Source: Parvibaculum sp.
GTDB lineage: Bacteria; Pseudomonadota; Alphaproteobacteria; Parvibaculales; Parvibaculaceae
DNA length: 64,000 bases
Reading direction: 5' to 3'
Assembly: GCA_030645235.1 (NCBI GenBank)
Contig: JAUSMV010000030.1
Span: 1,726,992-1,790,991 of the forward strand
The translations under genes were made by a program, and so were the position numbers. The notes under the pieces were generated by a model, which saw nothing but the letters and a program-made list of their open reading frames with translations, was not told where the DNA came from and did no database searches. Position 1 is the first letter of the stretch, and each line of letters opens with the position of its first letter. This document shows, in pieces, positions 1-8,654 of the stretch.

Positions 1-1770
1 TTGTTCAGAGCGCCGCGTCGGCTCGCCTGCGCCGAGATAAATGCTTTCTTCAAGCGTGATGGCAGCTGCGACACCTGCGCTTGCCGCTTTAAACTGCCAG
101 CCGTCACCATTGCCGAGCATCACCAGCACGTTGGAACCGTCATGCGCCAATGAGGCGCGTGCATCAGGATGAAGATGGAAGCGGATGGTGAAGGGGCGCT
201 CTTCCGGAACAGGGTGTGGACGGATGAAATCCATGAGGCGCTTTGGTGCTTCGCTGGCTATGAGAATATCCTCGCCGCGCAACTCTTCGCCCGCCGCGTT
301 TAAAAACAAGCGGCGGCGATGGGTGAGGCCGAATAGTTTTTCATAGCCGTTATGCGCGGCTTCAAGCCAGATGCCTGCATCATTTTCATTGCGGCGGCTC
401 TCGACGCGGCGCGGGCCTTCCATGAGGCGGGTGCCGAGAAGGGCGCGGCCGAATTTGGCGCGCAGGATGCGCGCGGACGACGTGTCAGCGAGCACGAGAG
501 TTGATTGTGCGGCGGTCGCGCGGCTGGCTGCTTCCCAGTCAGGACCAAGTACGCGTGTCGAACCACAATTCACAACAAGACGAGAGCTTTTGATGCTCAT
601 TTCAAAGGAGAGACAACCGGCATGCGCCGCGTGGCTGTAGCGTCCGGGCGGTGGTGGACCGGTATCAGCGATGATGATGCTCGGGCCTGCGGCCATGCGC
701 TGATAGCCCGAATGAGGTGCAAAACCGAAGGGACGACCCTTGGTGTCGTCTTGTGCAAGGGCCGCATCAATCGTGCCGTCGATGCCTTCGTTGGACCCAT
801 TGAACAATGCCAAACGTCCGTCGCCGTGGCGGAAGAACCGCAGCATCGGCATCATACGGTCAATCGCATCACGGATCGGCTTTGGCACATCGATCTGGCG
901 TTGCGTCAGTGCTTCGCGCAATGAAATAAGATCAAGCAAGATGGAATGCATGGCGGCAGGGTTGCGGCTCACATGGCCGCCATCGGCGAGGATCTGACGG
1001 TCAAGCTCGCGGCAGACAAGGTGCAGGCCTTTGTCGAGACGTTTCTGGCCTTCCGACAGGCAGAGACCGGAGAAGGCAAGACCGACTGCTGCAGTAAAGC
1101 GCGGCTCACCGGCGGGGGCCATTGAGGCCGTGCGTGCAAGGTGTCTTGCCTGGCGCGCCATGTTGCGCAGCAAAGTTGAGCGGTAGATGAGATCGGAGCC
1201 GTCGATGATGAGTGCGCCGTTTGCGACCCATGAGGTGAGACGCCGTCCGATGACATGGGGACGCCAGGCAATGTCATTCCAAGTGCCTGCTTCAATGATC
1301 CAACCGGCGACGAGCGTTTGCGCATAGGTGCGAGCGGCATCGCCGCCTGCTGCCGTGAAATGGCGCAACCATGAAAAGCCGTGGAGTTCCTCACTCCATG
1401 CTTCTGACGGCGCGGATGCGAGGAAGGGTGAGCTGCCATCGGTTTTGACTTGCCCACCAGGCAGCGACCAGCGGCCATGAAAAAGTGCGTCAGCTGTGTC
1501 GGCGCGGCCGGGGCGCAGATCGCGCGGGTAGTGGATCATGTGATCGGGCATTGGTCCGCGCAAAGATTTGCCGTAGAGCCAGCTTGCATAGGCGTGCGCA
1601 AGGAGCTTGTCTCGTCCGCGCACGAATGCCGCACCCGCTAAATCAATCGCGCGATTGCCGGGCGGCATTGAAAAATGAGCGGGTTCTGAATGGGGTTCTG
1701 TCGCACGCGGGCTTAAGCGCTGTGGGGCTGGCGCGGTCTCGTTATGAGCTTCAGTTTCGGCATGTCTCAT
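1..1770 (-). CDS. Heparinase II/III-like protein, partial (3' end beyond window)
   Basis: Reading the minus strand from ATG at 1770 gives 590 uninterrupted codons that run off the left edge. The protein has an alpha-helical N-terminal half (toroid-like, HGFSWLRHF and RRLTSWVANG segments), then a beta-rich half with the family hallmarks AGCLSFEMS and GYEKLFGLTHRRRL. The family consists of polysaccharide lyase-like proteins; in alphaproteobacteria this member normally lies between rpe and purH, and that order fits here because rpe is just upstream on the same strand. Substrate and real lyase activity are unproven. The start was chosen for an AAGAG about 9 bases upstream; an internal ATG at codon 36 is possible. 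Confidence 0.88.
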   Translation of the reverse strand, partial: MRHAETEAHNETAPAPQRLSPRATEPHSEPAHFSMPPGNRAIDLAGAAFVRGRDKLLAHAYASWLYGKSLRGPMPDHMIHYPRDLRPGRADTADALFHGRWSLPGGQVKTDGSSPFLASAPSEAWSEELHGFSWLRHFTAAGGDAARTYAQTLVAGWIIEAGTWNDIAWRPHVIGRRLTSWVANGALIIDGSDLIYRSTLLRNMARQARHLARTASMAPAGEPRFTAAVGLAFSGLCLSEGQKRLDKGLHLVCRELDRQILADGGHVSRNPAAMHSILLDLISLREALTQRQIDVPKPIRDAIDRMMPMLRFFRHGDGRLALFNGSNEGIDGTIDAALAQDDTKGRPFGFAPHSGYQRMAAGPSIIIADTGPPPPGRYSHAAHAGCLSFEMSIKSSRLVVNCGSTRVLGPDWEAASRATAAQSTLVLADTSSARILRAKFGRALLGTRLMEGPRRVESRRNENDAGIWLEAAHNGYEKLFGLTHRRRLFLNAAGEELRGEDILIASEAPKRLMDFIRPHPVPEERPFTIRFHLHPDARASLAHDGSNVLVMLGNGDGWQFKAASAGVAAAITLEESIYLGAGEPTRRSEQ

Positions 1771-1848
1771 CGGGCAATGCTCTTAACTGATGATGTCGCT
1801 TTTGGAGCGACAATAAACTTAAGCGCTGTGAATTTAAACACCGTGAAC

Positions 1849-2520
1849 TTAGACGCCGCTGCGTATCTTTGCGATATTGGCGGCATATTGGGCCTCGCCG
1901 CCTTTGAAGGTTGCGGTACCTGCAACAAGGACGTCAGCGCCCGCTGCAATGGCGCGGGGCGCTGTTTCGAAATTGATGCCGCCATCGACTTCAAGCTCAA
2001 TGATGCGACCCGATGCGCTGATCGCGCTGCGGATTGTGGTGATGCGGGCCAATTGGCTTTCAATGAAGCTCTGGCCGCCAAAACCGGGGTTCACGCTCAT
2101 TATCAGCACGAGGTCGATGTCGTTGAGAAGCGGCCACAGGACTTCCAAGGGCGTTGCAGGATTGAGCACCACGCCCGGCTTCACGCCGGCGGCGCGGATC
2201 GCCTGCACGGTGCGGTGCGGATGGGCGCCGGCTTCGGGATGGAACGAGATGATGTCGGCACCCGCCTTGGCAAAGGCGTCGATATAAAGGTCAACCGGCG
2301 AGATCATCAGATGGACGTCGAAGGTTTTGCTCGTGTGCGGACGCAGGGCTTTGACGACATCGGGACCGATGGTGATGTTCGGGACAAAATGGCCGTCCAT
2401 GACGTCGATATGGATATAGTCCGCGCCCGCTTTGTCGATGGCGCGCACTTCTTCGCCGAGGCGTGCAAAATCCGAGGCGAGAATGGACGGGGCAATTTTG
2501 ATCATTGGCTGTGTGCTCAT
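1849..2520 (-). CDS. rpe: Ribulose-phosphate 3-epimerase
   Basis: A 223-residue TIM-barrel enzyme interconverting ribulose 5-phosphate and xylulose 5-phosphate in the pentose phosphate and Calvin pathways. Visible signatures are [16 protein letters not shown] at the N-terminus, [16 protein letters not shown] with metal-binding His and Asp, DVHLMI, a second metal His/Asp region ([11 protein letters not shown]) and EVDGGIN near the C-terminus. Length is normal for the family. The heparinase-like gene lies 78 bases downstream on the same strand, so the two are probably cotranscribed. The gene is divergent from the FkbM methyltransferase. Confidence 0.97.
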   Translation of the reverse strand: MSTQPMIKIAPSILASDFARLGEEVRAIDKAGADYIHIDVMDGHFVPNITIGPDVVKALRPHTSKTFDVHLMISPVDLYIDAFAKAGADIISFHPEAGAHPHRTVQAIRAAGVKPGVVLNPATPLEVLWPLLNDIDLVLIMSVNPGFGGQSFIESQLARITTIRSAISASGRIIELEVDGGINFETAPRAIAAGADVLVAGTATFKGGEAQYAANIAKIRSGV

Positions 2521-2689
2521 AGGAACCTCAGAATACCCGATATTGACGGTACTTCTTGGGGTAAACCACTATATCTTGCTCATTTCAGTGCTTAACAGCT
2601 TGAATCTTTGCGTGCAAGGATAGACAAAGACCGAAGTTTCATCAGGCCGGAGCGGGCCATGTGACATAATATGGCGCGCGCGGGGGCGT

Positions 2690-3475
2690 ATGGCTATGGA
2701 CGACAAAGTGAGTGAGACGGGGCCGGCGCTGACCTTTCGCCAAAGCCTCACCTGGACTGCACATCTCTTCAAAGCCGTTATCCGTCAATATCATAAAGAT
2801 CTCGGTGCGAAGCTCGCGCCGCTCATTGCGCGCGACGCCGTCATTGTCGATGTGGGGGCCCATTCGGGTCAGCATTCCAAGCTCTTTGCCGGTATGGCCC
2901 CTGACGGTCACGTCTATGCGTTTGAGCCCGGTGCCTATGCGCGTTCGATTCTGTCGCGCATGGTCCGGCTGCGTGGGCTTTCCAATGTGACGGTCGTGCC
3001 CTTCGGCATGTCGGATAAGGCCTCGACCGAAACGCTGCATGTGCCCTTGAAGCGGAGCGGCACAATGGGCTTTGGTCTGTCGCATATCGGGGCGGACAAT
3101 GATGACGGGCGGGCGACTGCGACCGAGACCATTCAACTCACGACGCTCGATATTTTTGCTGAGGCGCAAAAGCTCACCCGGCTCGATTTTGTTAAAGTCG
3201 ATATTGAAGGCTGGGAAGCGCATTTTCTTAAAGGCGCGCTCGGTACGATCAAACGGTTACGCCCGATTGTGCTTATTGAAGTCGTTGAACATGTGCTGGC
3301 GCGGGCGGGTACGACGCCTGCCGATATCTTCGACGCGATGGCCCCACTCGACTATGTAGCGTTTGAAAATTCAGAGCATGACGGATATGTGATGCGCCGC
3401 GTCGAAGGCTTCCGTCATTCGATGGACATAATGTTTGTGCCGTCTGAAAAAGCGCATCTCGTTGACGCTGAGTGA
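2690..3475 (+). CDS. FkbM family SAM-dependent methyltransferase
   Basis: 261 residues. The Rossmann SAM-binding motif VDVGAHSGQHSKLFA is at about residues 50-65, followed by the acidic motif VYAFEPG. The C-terminal half carries LDFVKVDIEGWE, the post-motif characteristic of FkbM methyltransferases, which usually O-methylate sugars or natural products. Substrate is unknown. The gene ends exactly where the convergent minus-strand methyltransferase ends (3475/3476), so the two share no spacer. It sits between rpe and rsmB, which are usually closer together in related genomes. Confidence 0.88.
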   Translation: MAMDDKVSETGPALTFRQSLTWTAHLFKAVIRQYHKDLGAKLAPLIARDAVIVDVGAHSGQHSKLFAGMAPDGHVYAFEPGAYARSILSRMVRLRGLSNVTVVPFGMSDKASTETLHVPLKRSGTMGFGLSHIGADNDDGRATATETIQLTTLDIFAEAQKLTRLDFVKVDIEGWEAHFLKGALGTIKRLRPIVLIEVVEHVLARAGTTPADIFDAMAPLDYVAFENSEHDGYVMRRVEGFRHSMDIMFVPSEKAHLVDAE

Positions 3476-4186
3476 TCAGAGTTTGCGTCCGATGCCTTTG
3501 ATGCCCGCCTTCAGGTCAAATTCAAATTTGATGATCTCAATATCGTGCTCTTTCAGAAAGGCGCGCATATTGGCCTTCGTGAAATAGAGCAAGTGCTGCG
3601 GCGGGATGACTGCAAACCACTTGGTGAAATCTTTCGGCACGCTCCAATGGCCCGCATCCGGTGTTGTCACCAGCAGGATCGCGCCCTTGTTCATGCGTTT
3701 TGATAAAGCCGCGAAATAGGCATGGACGTCGGGCAGATGCTCGATCATCTCGCTTGAATAGACAAAATCGAAATTGCCAAAGCTCTCGGGCAGTTCTGAA
3801 ATATCACCGGCATGAAAGCGCGCTTCCGGCACAAAGCCGCGGGCGTATTCAACGCTCTCCTCGTCAATGTCGAGACCATGTGCGTCAAAGCCAAGCTCGA
3901 CTGCGGCCTTGACGCCTGTGCCGAGATTGCAACCGACGTCAAGAAATTTGTTGCCGGGCGCGAGATGCTTATAGCGCGCGAGACGTTTTTTGGTGCGTGC
4001 CACTTTAGCGTCGGCTTTGCTCAGGTAAGGTGCTGATTTGTTGCGACGATAATAGTCGTTAAGTTCGTCGTTGCTCGGCAGGGGATCGACAAAGCGAAAT
4101 TTGCACGTCGTACACTGGTAGATTTTGTAACTATCTTTTTCGCCGACAAAGACTTTTTCGTCACTCTTGCAAATGATGCAAGTCAT
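3476..4186 (-). CDS. Zinc-ribbon class I SAM-dependent methyltransferase
   Basis: 236 residues. The N-terminus holds a CxxC...CxxC zinc-binding pattern (CIICKSDE and CTTCKFRF) typical of the hypothetical-methyltransferase zinc ribbon. It is followed by FLDVGCNLGTGVKAA (SAM motif I), a motif with DAHGLDIDEES, and YSSEMIEHLPD typical of methyltransferase type 11/12 domains. Proteins of this design often act in surface-polysaccharide or secondary-metabolite pathways. The pairing with the FkbM gene suggests glycan decoration, but this is inference. The promoter and start lie in the 64-base space before rsmB. Confidence 0.85.
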   Translation of the reverse strand: MTCIICKSDEKVFVGEKDSYKIYQCTTCKFRFVDPLPSNDELNDYYRRNKSAPYLSKADAKVARTKKRLARYKHLAPGNKFLDVGCNLGTGVKAAVELGFDAHGLDIDEESVEYARGFVPEARFHAGDISELPESFGNFDFVYSSEMIEHLPDVHAYFAALSKRMNKGAILLVTTPDAGHWSVPKDFTKWFAVIPPQHLLYFTKANMRAFLKEHDIEIIKFEFDLKAGIKGIGRKL

Positions 4187-4250
4187 AGAATTACCCCGTT
4201 CCCCGCGCCTTTATTCAACATTGCAAGTTTCACCGTGTGACGCAAGGCGT

Positions 4251-5591
4251 TCAACTGACGCGCTTTAAGCGCGCTGCATAAAACCCGTCAAGCCCGCCCG
4301 CGTCGCTGAGATGACACGGCAGGGTGCGCAGGTCGCCCGCCTTGGTGATCGCTTCGCTCATACCACCAATTTCATCAGGCGATATAACGACGCGGACAAA
4401 TTCCGGGTGGTGTTCCAGAAATGTATCGACCTGTTTCACGCCCTCTTCAGGTTCAAGCGAACAGGTGCAATAGATGAGCGTGCCACCGATATTCAGAAGG
4501 TCCGCGCTATGGTTGAGCAGGCGTGCCTGTAACATGGCGAGGCGGTCGCGGTCGGCGGCTGACTTTAGGTGCAGCACGTCAGGATGACGGCGCGCGGTGC
4601 CCGTTGCTGTGCAGGGTGCGTCAAGCAGGATGAAATCCCATTTACGATCCGGCGCAAATTTTGTTGCGTCCTCTACAATGATCTCGGCTGAGAGTGAGAG
4701 ACGCGCGAGATTCTGTGTGAGGCGTTCGAGGCGTGGGGCAGAGCGGTCGAGCGCCGTGACGTTTGCGCCGCGCGCCGCGAGCGACAGGGTTTTGCCGCCT
4801 GGTGCTGCACAGAGATCGAGCACGTCGCGACCCTTCACATTGCCCAGAAGTTTGACAGGAAGTGCGGCGGCGGCATCCTGCACCCACCATGCGCCTTCAT
4901 CGAAACCTTCAAGAGCTTCGATACGGCCTGACACGTTCAGGCGCAAAGTACCTGTCGGCAGAATCTGCGCGTTGAGCTTTGTGGCCCATTCATCGCGCCT
5001 GCGTTCGTCTTTGACGGTGAGATCGAGCGGTGGCTCACTAAACTGCGCGCGGATGATCTCGCGGGTTTTGATCTCACCGTAAATGCCGATCCAGCTCTTC
5101 CAAAGCCACGGCTGAAGTGCGGCGCGTTCGCCGTCGATACCTTCGCGGATTGTTTCGGCTTCACGCAACGCGCGGCGCAGGATGGCGTTGACGAGTGACT
5201 TGAAATGCATGGCGTCGCTGTCGCGACCTGCGGCTTCGACTGCGAGATCGACGACGGCATGGGCCTTCACGTCAAGAAAGAAAAGCTCGGCGAGCGCCGT
5301 GCGCAAAATGACTTGTGTGAGGCCCGCGCGCGGCGGCAATTTTTTGTCGAGGAGGCGTTTGATGATGAGGTCAATTTCGCCAATATGGCGCAAAGTCGTC
5401 GTCGCGATGGCGCGGGCAAAGCCGCGGTCGGCGGGAGCGAGTTTGGCGAGAAGCCCACGCGAGGCTTCATCGGCAAAGGCTTCATCAAGGGCGCGTTTTT
5501 GGGTGAGAACCGCTGCCACAAGCCTGTGCGCACCTTGCCTTGCGGCAAGGCCCGCATCTGCGGCTTTGGGTTCGGTCTCTGTTTCGCTCAT
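4251..5591 (-). CDS. rsmB: 16S rRNA (cytosine-C5) methyltransferase RsmB/NOP family
   Basis: 446 residues. Residues about 15-150 form a NusB-like RNA-binding domain (RGFARAIATTTLR, RAGLTQVILRTALAEL). The C-terminal half is the RsmB methyltransferase domain with DLCAAPGGKTL (SAM motif), DAPCTATGTARRHPD and YCTCSLEPEEG, which carry the two conserved cysteines used in m5C chemistry. The family modifies C967 of 16S rRNA. Lies downstream of htpX on the same strand with a 78-base gap. N-terminal extension and overall length are normal for the alphaproteobacterial form. Confidence 0.95.
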   Translation of the reverse strand: MSETETEPKAADAGLAARQGAHRLVAAVLTQKRALDEAFADEASRGLLAKLAPADRGFARAIATTTLRHIGEIDLIIKRLLDKKLPPRAGLTQVILRTALAELFFLDVKAHAVVDLAVEAAGRDSDAMHFKSLVNAILRRALREAETIREGIDGERAALQPWLWKSWIGIYGEIKTREIIRAQFSEPPLDLTVKDERRRDEWATKLNAQILPTGTLRLNVSGRIEALEGFDEGAWWVQDAAAALPVKLLGNVKGRDVLDLCAAPGGKTLSLAARGANVTALDRSAPRLERLTQNLARLSLSAEIIVEDATKFAPDRKWDFILLDAPCTATGTARRHPDVLHLKSAADRDRLAMLQARLLNHSADLLNIGGTLIYCTCSLEPEEGVKQVDTFLEHHPEFVRVVISPDEIGGMSEAITKAGDLRTLPCHLSDAGGLDGFYAARLKRVS

Positions 5592-5669
5592 GGGCGCAGT
5601 TTAGAGCATAAGCGGGTCGGAAACGGAAGCGCGGCATTTTGAGCCATATAACGCTCCGCTGACGGATGA

Positions 5670-6539
5670 TCAGCCCCAGGGGCGGCCCGCTTCACGGGCA
5701 TGTCCGGCGGCAATCTCACGCAGTTTCGCAATACGGTTGGCGGTGGCGGGATGAGTTGAGAAAAGCCGGTCGCGCCCACCCCCGTGCAAGGGATTGATGA
5801 TGAACATATGGGCACTGGCCGGATTTCTTTCAGCCGCCTGATTGATGGAGCGGTGGGAGGCCACCTCAATTTTTTCCAAGGCAGAAGCGAGCCACAAGGG
5901 ACGACCCGAAATCTCGGCACCCATGGCGTCTGCTTCATATTCGCGTGTGCGGCTGATTGCCATTTGTACAAGACCTGCGGCCATCGGGGCCAGGATCATC
6001 AGCGCCAAAGTGCCGATGATGCCGGTTCGGTTATCGTCTCGCGAGCCGCCGAAGAAGAAGGCGAAATTGGCGAGCATGGAAATTGCGCCGGCAATTGTCG
6101 CGGTGATTGTCATGATCAGCGTGTCGCGGTTTTTGATATGGGCGAGTTCATGCGCCAAGACACCGGCGAGTTCTTCCGTTGACAGATTGTTCAGAAGCCC
6201 TGTTGTGACAGCGACTGCGGCATTTTCAGGGTTGCGGCCTGTCGCAAAGGCGTTGGGCTGTTCCTGATGCATGATGTAAACGGCGGGCATGGGAAGGCCC
6301 GCATTTTCAGAAAGCTGACGCACGAGGCGCACGAGTTGCGGCGCTGCAGCCTCATCCACGGCTTGCGCACCGTGCATGGAGAGAACCATTTTGTCGGACT
6401 TCCAATAAGCAAAAAGGTTCATTGCTGCCGCCAAAACAAGCGCAATCATGGCCCCCGACGTGCCGCCGATCAGGGAGCCGATCCCCATGAACAAGGCGGT
6501 CATGGCGGCGATCAGGATGAAGGTTTTGGCGCTGTTCAT
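5670..6539 (-). CDS. htpX: Zinc metalloprotease HtpX
   Basis: 289 residues when started at ATG 6539, which puts a hydrophobic segment ([15 protein letters not shown]) at the N-terminus as in other HtpX proteins; the reading frame stays open further upstream to 6767 but that part would not look like protein. The active site is [12 protein letters not shown] (HExxH) around residue 130, followed by membrane segments ([20 protein letters not shown] and an alanine/leucine-rich stretch) and a third zinc ligand region [12 protein letters not shown]. HtpX is a membrane protease that clears misfolded membrane proteins. The gene is divergent from the SdhAF4-like gene. Confidence 0.95.
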   Translation of the reverse strand: MNSAKTFILIAAMTALFMGIGSLIGGTSGAMIALVLAAAMNLFAYWKSDKMVLSMHGAQAVDEAAAPQLVRLVRQLSENAGLPMPAVYIMHQEQPNAFATGRNPENAAVAVTTGLLNNLSTEELAGVLAHELAHIKNRDTLIMTITATIAGAISMLANFAFFFGGSRDDNRTGIIGTLALMILAPMAAGLVQMAISRTREYEADAMGAEISGRPLWLASALEKIEVASHRSINQAAERNPASAHMFIINPLHGGGRDRLFSTHPATANRIAKLREIAAGHAREAGRPWG

Positions 6540-6627
6540 ACGGGGTTTGTGGCTTTCAAAAAACTGGTGATAACGGGACTTATCCCTTATATGTGGCTCG
6601 CTAACCTGTGCTTCAAGCGAGTGTTTC

Positions 6628-6831
6628 ATGCAAGAGATCGAGCGATTTCGTGACAAGATCGTGTCAGACGCTGCGAGCCGTGCGCTTGCAGAGGCCGAAG
6701 AGCGCCGAAAGCTCGCTGACGAAAAAAATAAAAGTAATCCCCGCCCGCGCGAGATCAACGGGCGCAAGGAGACCAGCGACCCGACGCGTTATGGTGACTG
6801 GGAAAATAAGGGGATTATTTCCGACTTCTAA
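6628..6831 (+). CDS. DUF1674 protein, SdhAF4-like succinate dehydrogenase assembly factor
   Basis: 67 residues. The C-terminal end [25 protein letters not shown] region (last 20 residues, with the invariant PTRYGDWE and terminal SDF) is the DUF1674 signature shared with mitochondrial SDHAF4. That protein helps load flavinylated SdhA into succinate dehydrogenase. The N-terminal half is charged and alanine-rich with no domain. Divergent from htpX, a neighbourhood often seen in alphaproteobacteria. Role in this organism is inferred from the family. Confidence 0.9.
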   Translation: MQEIERFRDKIVSDAASRALAEAEERRKLADEKNKSNPRPREINGRKETSDPTRYGDWENKGIISDF

Positions 6832-6871
6832 TTTTCGCCACTCTTATGGGAGATAAGAGGACGGGGAGAAA

Positions 6872-7612
6872 TTGGAACCGGATTTGCCGTATCTCGGAGA
6901 GCGACATTCACGCTGGACACTTTGGGCCTCGCTCTTTGCGCGCGGGCTGATTTTGGGCTCCCTCGCGATAGCGGCATGGTTTGGCCTCAATGCGCTGCCG
7001 GACAGTATCAATCCGTTTTCACCGATTGAACTCACGAGTGATGTCGGCGCGCTCACCAATCTGAAACTCAGGCTGTTGCAACCGCGCTATGAAGCGTGCC
7101 TTGCGACAATAAAACGCCGTTCCATCAGCATTGAACGCAAAGAGATTGTCTCCACCGAGAAAGGGTGCGGCATGGAGAAGGGCATTGTGCTGAAGCAAAG
7201 CCCTTTGATCCATGGCAGTCAGCTGGAGCTTACCTGTGGGCTCGGTGCGGCCTTATTGATCTGGGAGCGGAATATTGTCGTGCCGGAATCTGAGGCGCTG
7301 CTGGGCTCGCCGGTGACGCGTGTGCGCACTTTTGGCACCTATTCTTGTCGCAATGTGAACCATGCCAAAGCAGGCAGGCGCTCGGCCCATGCGGAAGGCC
7401 GCGCTATTGATATTGCGGGCTTTGATCTTGCTGACGGGCGCAAAATTTCAGTCCTGAAAGACTGGGGCAAGGATACGCCGGAGGGGCGCTTTCTTGCCCA
7501 GGTGCATGACGGCGCGTGCTCTGTTTTCAACGTCGTGCTGGGACCGGAATATAACGCGCTTCACAAGAACCATTTCCATTTAGACATGTCGCTTTGGAGC
7601 GTGTGCAAATAG
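6872..7612 (+). CDS. Extensin-like C-terminal domain protein
   Basis: 246 residues from a TTG start, preceded by the purine-rich AGAGGACGGGGAGAA. One membrane anchor at about residues 22-42 (ASLFARGLILGSLAIAAWFG). The C-terminal 150 residues match the bacterial extensin-like domain: SRNVNH-like segment, SAHAEGRAIDIAGF, HDGACSVFNVVLGPEYN and NHFHLDM. The conserved His and Asp residues resemble those of LAS-type peptidoglycan peptidases, so a cell-wall role is possible but unproven. No close operon partner. Confidence 0.88.
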   Translation: MEPDLPYLGERHSRWTLWASLFARGLILGSLAIAAWFGLNALPDSINPFSPIELTSDVGALTNLKLRLLQPRYEACLATIKRRSISIERKEIVSTEKGCGMEKGIVLKQSPLIHGSQLELTCGLGAALLIWERNIVVPESEALLGSPVTRVRTFGTYSCRNVNHAKAGRRSAHAEGRAIDIAGFDLADGRKISVLKDWGKDTPEGRFLAQVHDGACSVFNVVLGPEYNALHKNHFHLDMSLWSVCK

Positions 7613-7621
7613 TTTTTTCTT

Positions 7622-7735
7622 TGTGTTTTGGCGGTTACGGGCGAGGCGATGCTCGCGCAAGGGCTGGTGCGGGAATATGAGGGCGGTAAACGGTTGTGCT
7701 GGTGTGATGTGGCGCAGTCGGCGTTTATTCCATAG
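7622..7735 (+). pseudogene. Possible C-terminal remnant of a staphylococcal-nuclease-like gene
   Basis: Directly after the extensin stop, in the same frame, a short open stretch encodes TGEAMLAQGLVREYEGGKR followed by LCWC and then a stop. This closely resembles the C-terminal helix of thermonuclease-like proteins (pattern G-L-A-R-x-Y-x-G-G-K-R-x-x-W-C). None of the catalytic beta-barrel is present, so it would be a decayed fragment. Recognition is by eye on about 25 residues only. Confidence 0.35.
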
Positions 7736-7780
7736 GCGGATATATAAGGTTGAGAACTCAGGAACAGGTCGGCTTTCAAA

Positions 7781-8503
7781 TCAATTTGGCGGCAACTTGT
7801 ATTCGACATTTCGCGGTGAACCCGTTGAAGCGAAATTCCGACAAGCTTTGTCAGGTACGGATTTGTCGCAAATTGTGACTTCTGTCATTGCAAAATCCGC
7901 GACGTTCTTCTCATGCTCTTCATGATCGAACATGGCCTGCGTGGTGAGCAAGTCCTCTGATGATGTGCCGTCATTATCGGTTGCCCAGGTTCGCCCCACC
8001 GCAATGATTTTTGAACCATCATAAGCTGCAAGAAAACTTATCGCGAAAAAACGTTTGAGCTTGGGATTTACGACCAAGGCTTCGGGTTTGCGCCAACAAG
8101 ATGAGTTGAAGTGTGCGACTGGTACATTGGCAAGTGGGTCCAAACTAAGTCGCGAATACTTCCAGCTTGCCCCACATTGGTCTCTAAACTGAGTGATCTG
8201 GTCGGCCGCGACGGCAGCTTGCTCGTCCTGAGGATGCATGCGCTGGTTGCCGAAAGGTGGAATGATCCCGATTAGAATATTGTCGACTTCGCTCGACATT
8301 TTCTTGTCTGTATTTCGGAATTCGATTAGGCGGATTTTGTTTCCATCCTTGGATACGGTATCTGAGACTTGGGCCCAGCCATGAGGGATTGCTACGACGA
8401 GTTTTTGATTGGTTTGCGCCAATTCGTATTCGAAATCTTTTGCATAGGCGTTGAGTGGCGCGACCAAGGTGATGATCGCGGCCAAAAGCAATTTGAGTTT
8501 CAT
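7781..8503 (-). CDS. Secreted protein of unknown function
   Basis: 240 residues from the ATG at 8503 (an in-frame codon at 8515 is also possible). Residues 1-22 form a signal peptide (KLKLLLAAIITLVAPLNAYA). The mature part is rich in charged residues, has four cysteines (in DQCGASW, SSCWRKP, TICDKS and KACRNF) that could form two disulfides, and no domain I recognise. Base composition is more AT-rich than the neighbours. Probably periplasmic. It is convergent with the nuclease remnant and the extensin gene. Confidence 0.7.
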   Translation of the reverse strand: MKLKLLLAAIITLVAPLNAYAKDFEYELAQTNQKLVVAIPHGWAQVSDTVSKDGNKIRLIEFRNTDKKMSSEVDNILIGIIPPFGNQRMHPQDEQAAVAADQITQFRDQCGASWKYSRLSLDPLANVPVAHFNSSCWRKPEALVVNPKLKRFFAISFLAAYDGSKIIAVGRTWATDNDGTSSEDLLTTQAMFDHEEHEKNVADFAMTEVTICDKSVPDKACRNFASTGSPRNVEYKLPPN

Positions 8504-8603
8504 GTGTTCCCCCAAGAACTGAGGCCGAGTTTAGGGGAATTGAGCGTAGACGGACAAATGATTTGTTTGGAGCGATGCGGAGGGGGCTGAGCTTGTAGCT
8601 TAC

Positions 8604-8640
8604 CCCCCTCCCTAGCCCTCCCCCTCAAGGGGGGAGGGGA
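8604..8640. repeat. C-rich/G-rich intergenic palindrome
   Basis: A pyrimidine tract ends in CCCTCCCCC (8616-8624), a short TCAA loop, and GGGGGGAGGGG (8629-8639), giving a 9-bp all-but-GC hairpin. It lies just past the end of acs (minus strand) in the spacer. Such GC-rich palindromes recur as dispersed intergenic elements in many alphaproteobacteria; only one copy is present here. It may also act as a transcript-end stabiliser for acs. Confidence 0.5.
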
Positions 8641-8654
8641 TTTTGGAAATTGCT

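Noticed and set aside
1744..2595. Plus-strand open frame of 283 codons over rpe and the heparinase-like gene
   Set aside because: It is the shadow of two well-recognised minus-strand genes, has no family similarity and no ribosome-binding site.
6540..6767. HtpX extension upstream of 6539
   Set aside because: Runs antisense over the SdhAF4-like gene and lacks family similarity.
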